From assembly GCA_002706365.1 (NCBI GenBank), contig PALM01000009.1:1-41847 (forward strand): a stretch of DNA of 41,847 nucleotides, given 5' to 3'. The position numbers were made by a program, and so were the translations under genes. The first letter of the stretch is position 1, and every line of letters starts with the position of its first letter. This document shows positions 41,240 to 41,847 of the stretch, in pieces. The notes beneath the pieces were generated by a model that saw only the letters and a program-made list of their open reading frames with translations, did not search any database and was not told the origin of the DNA. The stretch comes from Flavobacteriales bacterium (lineage in GTDB: Bacteria; Bacteroidota; Bacteroidia; Flavobacteriales_E; Vicingaceae).

Positions 41240-41847
41240 TTATTCGGGAATTACCAAGACAGGTAACTTCGCATGCATAAGTGCTTTGCGACTATCGCTG
41301 ATATTGAAAAGGCGTTCCCAGAACGACTTCTTATGACGGATCAAGACCAATAAAGCTTCACGATCATCAGTTATTTGCTCCAATCCTTCTTCGAATTCAT
41401 CTGCCTCTATTTCAACCAGCTCTGTATGAAGATCGCTGAAAAGCTCTTGAATCTTATCCCAATTGTCAACAGCCTTCCCATCTTTTGTCATTACATGAAA
41501 GAATGTAATTGGTAGGTGATGTCTTTTGGCAAATGTGCTAATTGGTTTGCAAGAGTCTTCAAAAGGTTCTTGTCCATCATAAGCCACCAAAACCTCATTG
41601 ATCGCTTTGTATTCATGCTCAGCCGGAACTGCATACATCGGAAGTTTTAATGAGCTCATAAGCTTAACTGCATTGCTACCGATCAAGACTTCCTTAAGAC
41701 CAGTGGCACCTTTAGTGCCCATAACCACGCAATCGGCCTTATGCTCTTTAGCAAGGGCATTGGTTTGATCAGCTAGATCACCTTGCAAAACCTTTGATTC
41801 AATAGCTGGTTTTTTATTGCTGTAGCGGCTCGAGAGTTTCTCCATGA
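41240..41847 (-). CDS. Tandem universal stress protein, N-terminus beyond the window
   Basis: The 201 visible codons (from ATG 41845) begin in the middle of a universal stress protein domain. The opening strand and Asp loop of domain 1 are missing, so the real start lies past the right edge and this ATG is internal. Domain 1 keeps the ATP-binding pattern G-2x-G-9x-GS in MGTKGATGLKEVLIGSNA. Domain 2 starts at AINEVLVAYDGQEPF, but its matching region (IRHKKSFWERLFNISDSRKA) has lost the glycines, so only domain 1 is likely to bind ATP. Tandem proteins of this kind are common in Bacteroidota; their roles are poorly known. Confidence 0.85.
   Translation of the reverse strand, partial: MEKLSSRYSNKKPAIESKVLQGDLADQTNALAKEHKADCVVMGTKGATGLKEVLIGSNAVKLMSSLKLPMYAVPAEHEYKAINEVLVAYDGQEPFEDSCKPISTFAKRHHLPITFFHVMTKDGKAVDNWDKIQELFSDLHTELVEIEADEFEEGLEQITDDREALLVLIRHKKSFWERLFNISDSRKALMHAKLPVLVIPE

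Overview
The window is chromosomal DNA of a Bacteroidota species, most likely a flavobacterium (order Flavobacteriales; the family cannot be fixed by eye). Four things support this. Secreted proteins carry type IX secretion system (T9SS) C-terminal sorting domains, and the T9SS gene porT is present. The primary sigma factor is the short Bacteroidota form. At least nine start codons are preceded by the Bacteroidota -7 promoter box TAnnTTTG. Several gene orders are also typical of the group: nadC-DUF4783 facing rlmH, and parA-parB-DUF5683-dapB-lepB. Base composition is moderately AT-rich, coding density is high, and no gene-free gap exceeds about 215 bases. I saw no tRNA, rRNA, CRISPR array, insertion sequence or prophage.

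Layout. 1-7 kb holds the end of a nadC/DUF4783 pair (minus), rlmH, galE, a WlbA-like sugar-nucleotide oxidoreductase, rho with a long Q/N-rich disordered insertion, a DUF4199 membrane protein and an Mpl-type Mur ligase. 7-14.6 kb holds a saccharopine-dehydrogenase-like enzyme (plus) and a run of minus-strand housekeeping genes, read in the order fbaB, accD, rpsO, pnp, rpoD (sigma A), rpe. 14.7-19.4 kb has the outer-membrane assembly lipoprotein TamL, a SpoU-type RNA methyltransferase and a COG2509 flavoprotein.

19.4-31.9 kb is the accessory part: seven plus-strand genes for surface or outer-membrane proteins. They encode a T9SS-exported endonuclease/exonuclease/phosphatase (EEP) nuclease, a large FlgD-like-CTD surface protein, a T9SS protein made of duplicated nuclease-type OB-fold modules, a GTG-started lipoprotein, a TonB-dependent receptor with a carboxypeptidase-regulatory domain, a PorV/PorQ-like barrel and an NHL-repeat lipoprotein. 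I read this as one surface machine. The nuclease and OB-fold parts suggest work on extracellular nucleic acid, but the substrate is an inference. A terminator inside the cluster probably makes the OB-fold gene the most highly expressed.

31.9-38 kb on the minus strand reads parA, parB, DUF5683, dapB, lepB, ubiE/menG, porT. 38.2-41.2 kb on the plus strand has an NADPH-dependent FMN reductase with a structured-looking leader, truA and an MsbA-type ABC exporter. The window closes with a universal stress protein whose N-terminus lies beyond the right edge.

The encoded sigma factor and the many TAnnTTTG boxes fit together. Most leaders they imply are only about 4-25 bases long.
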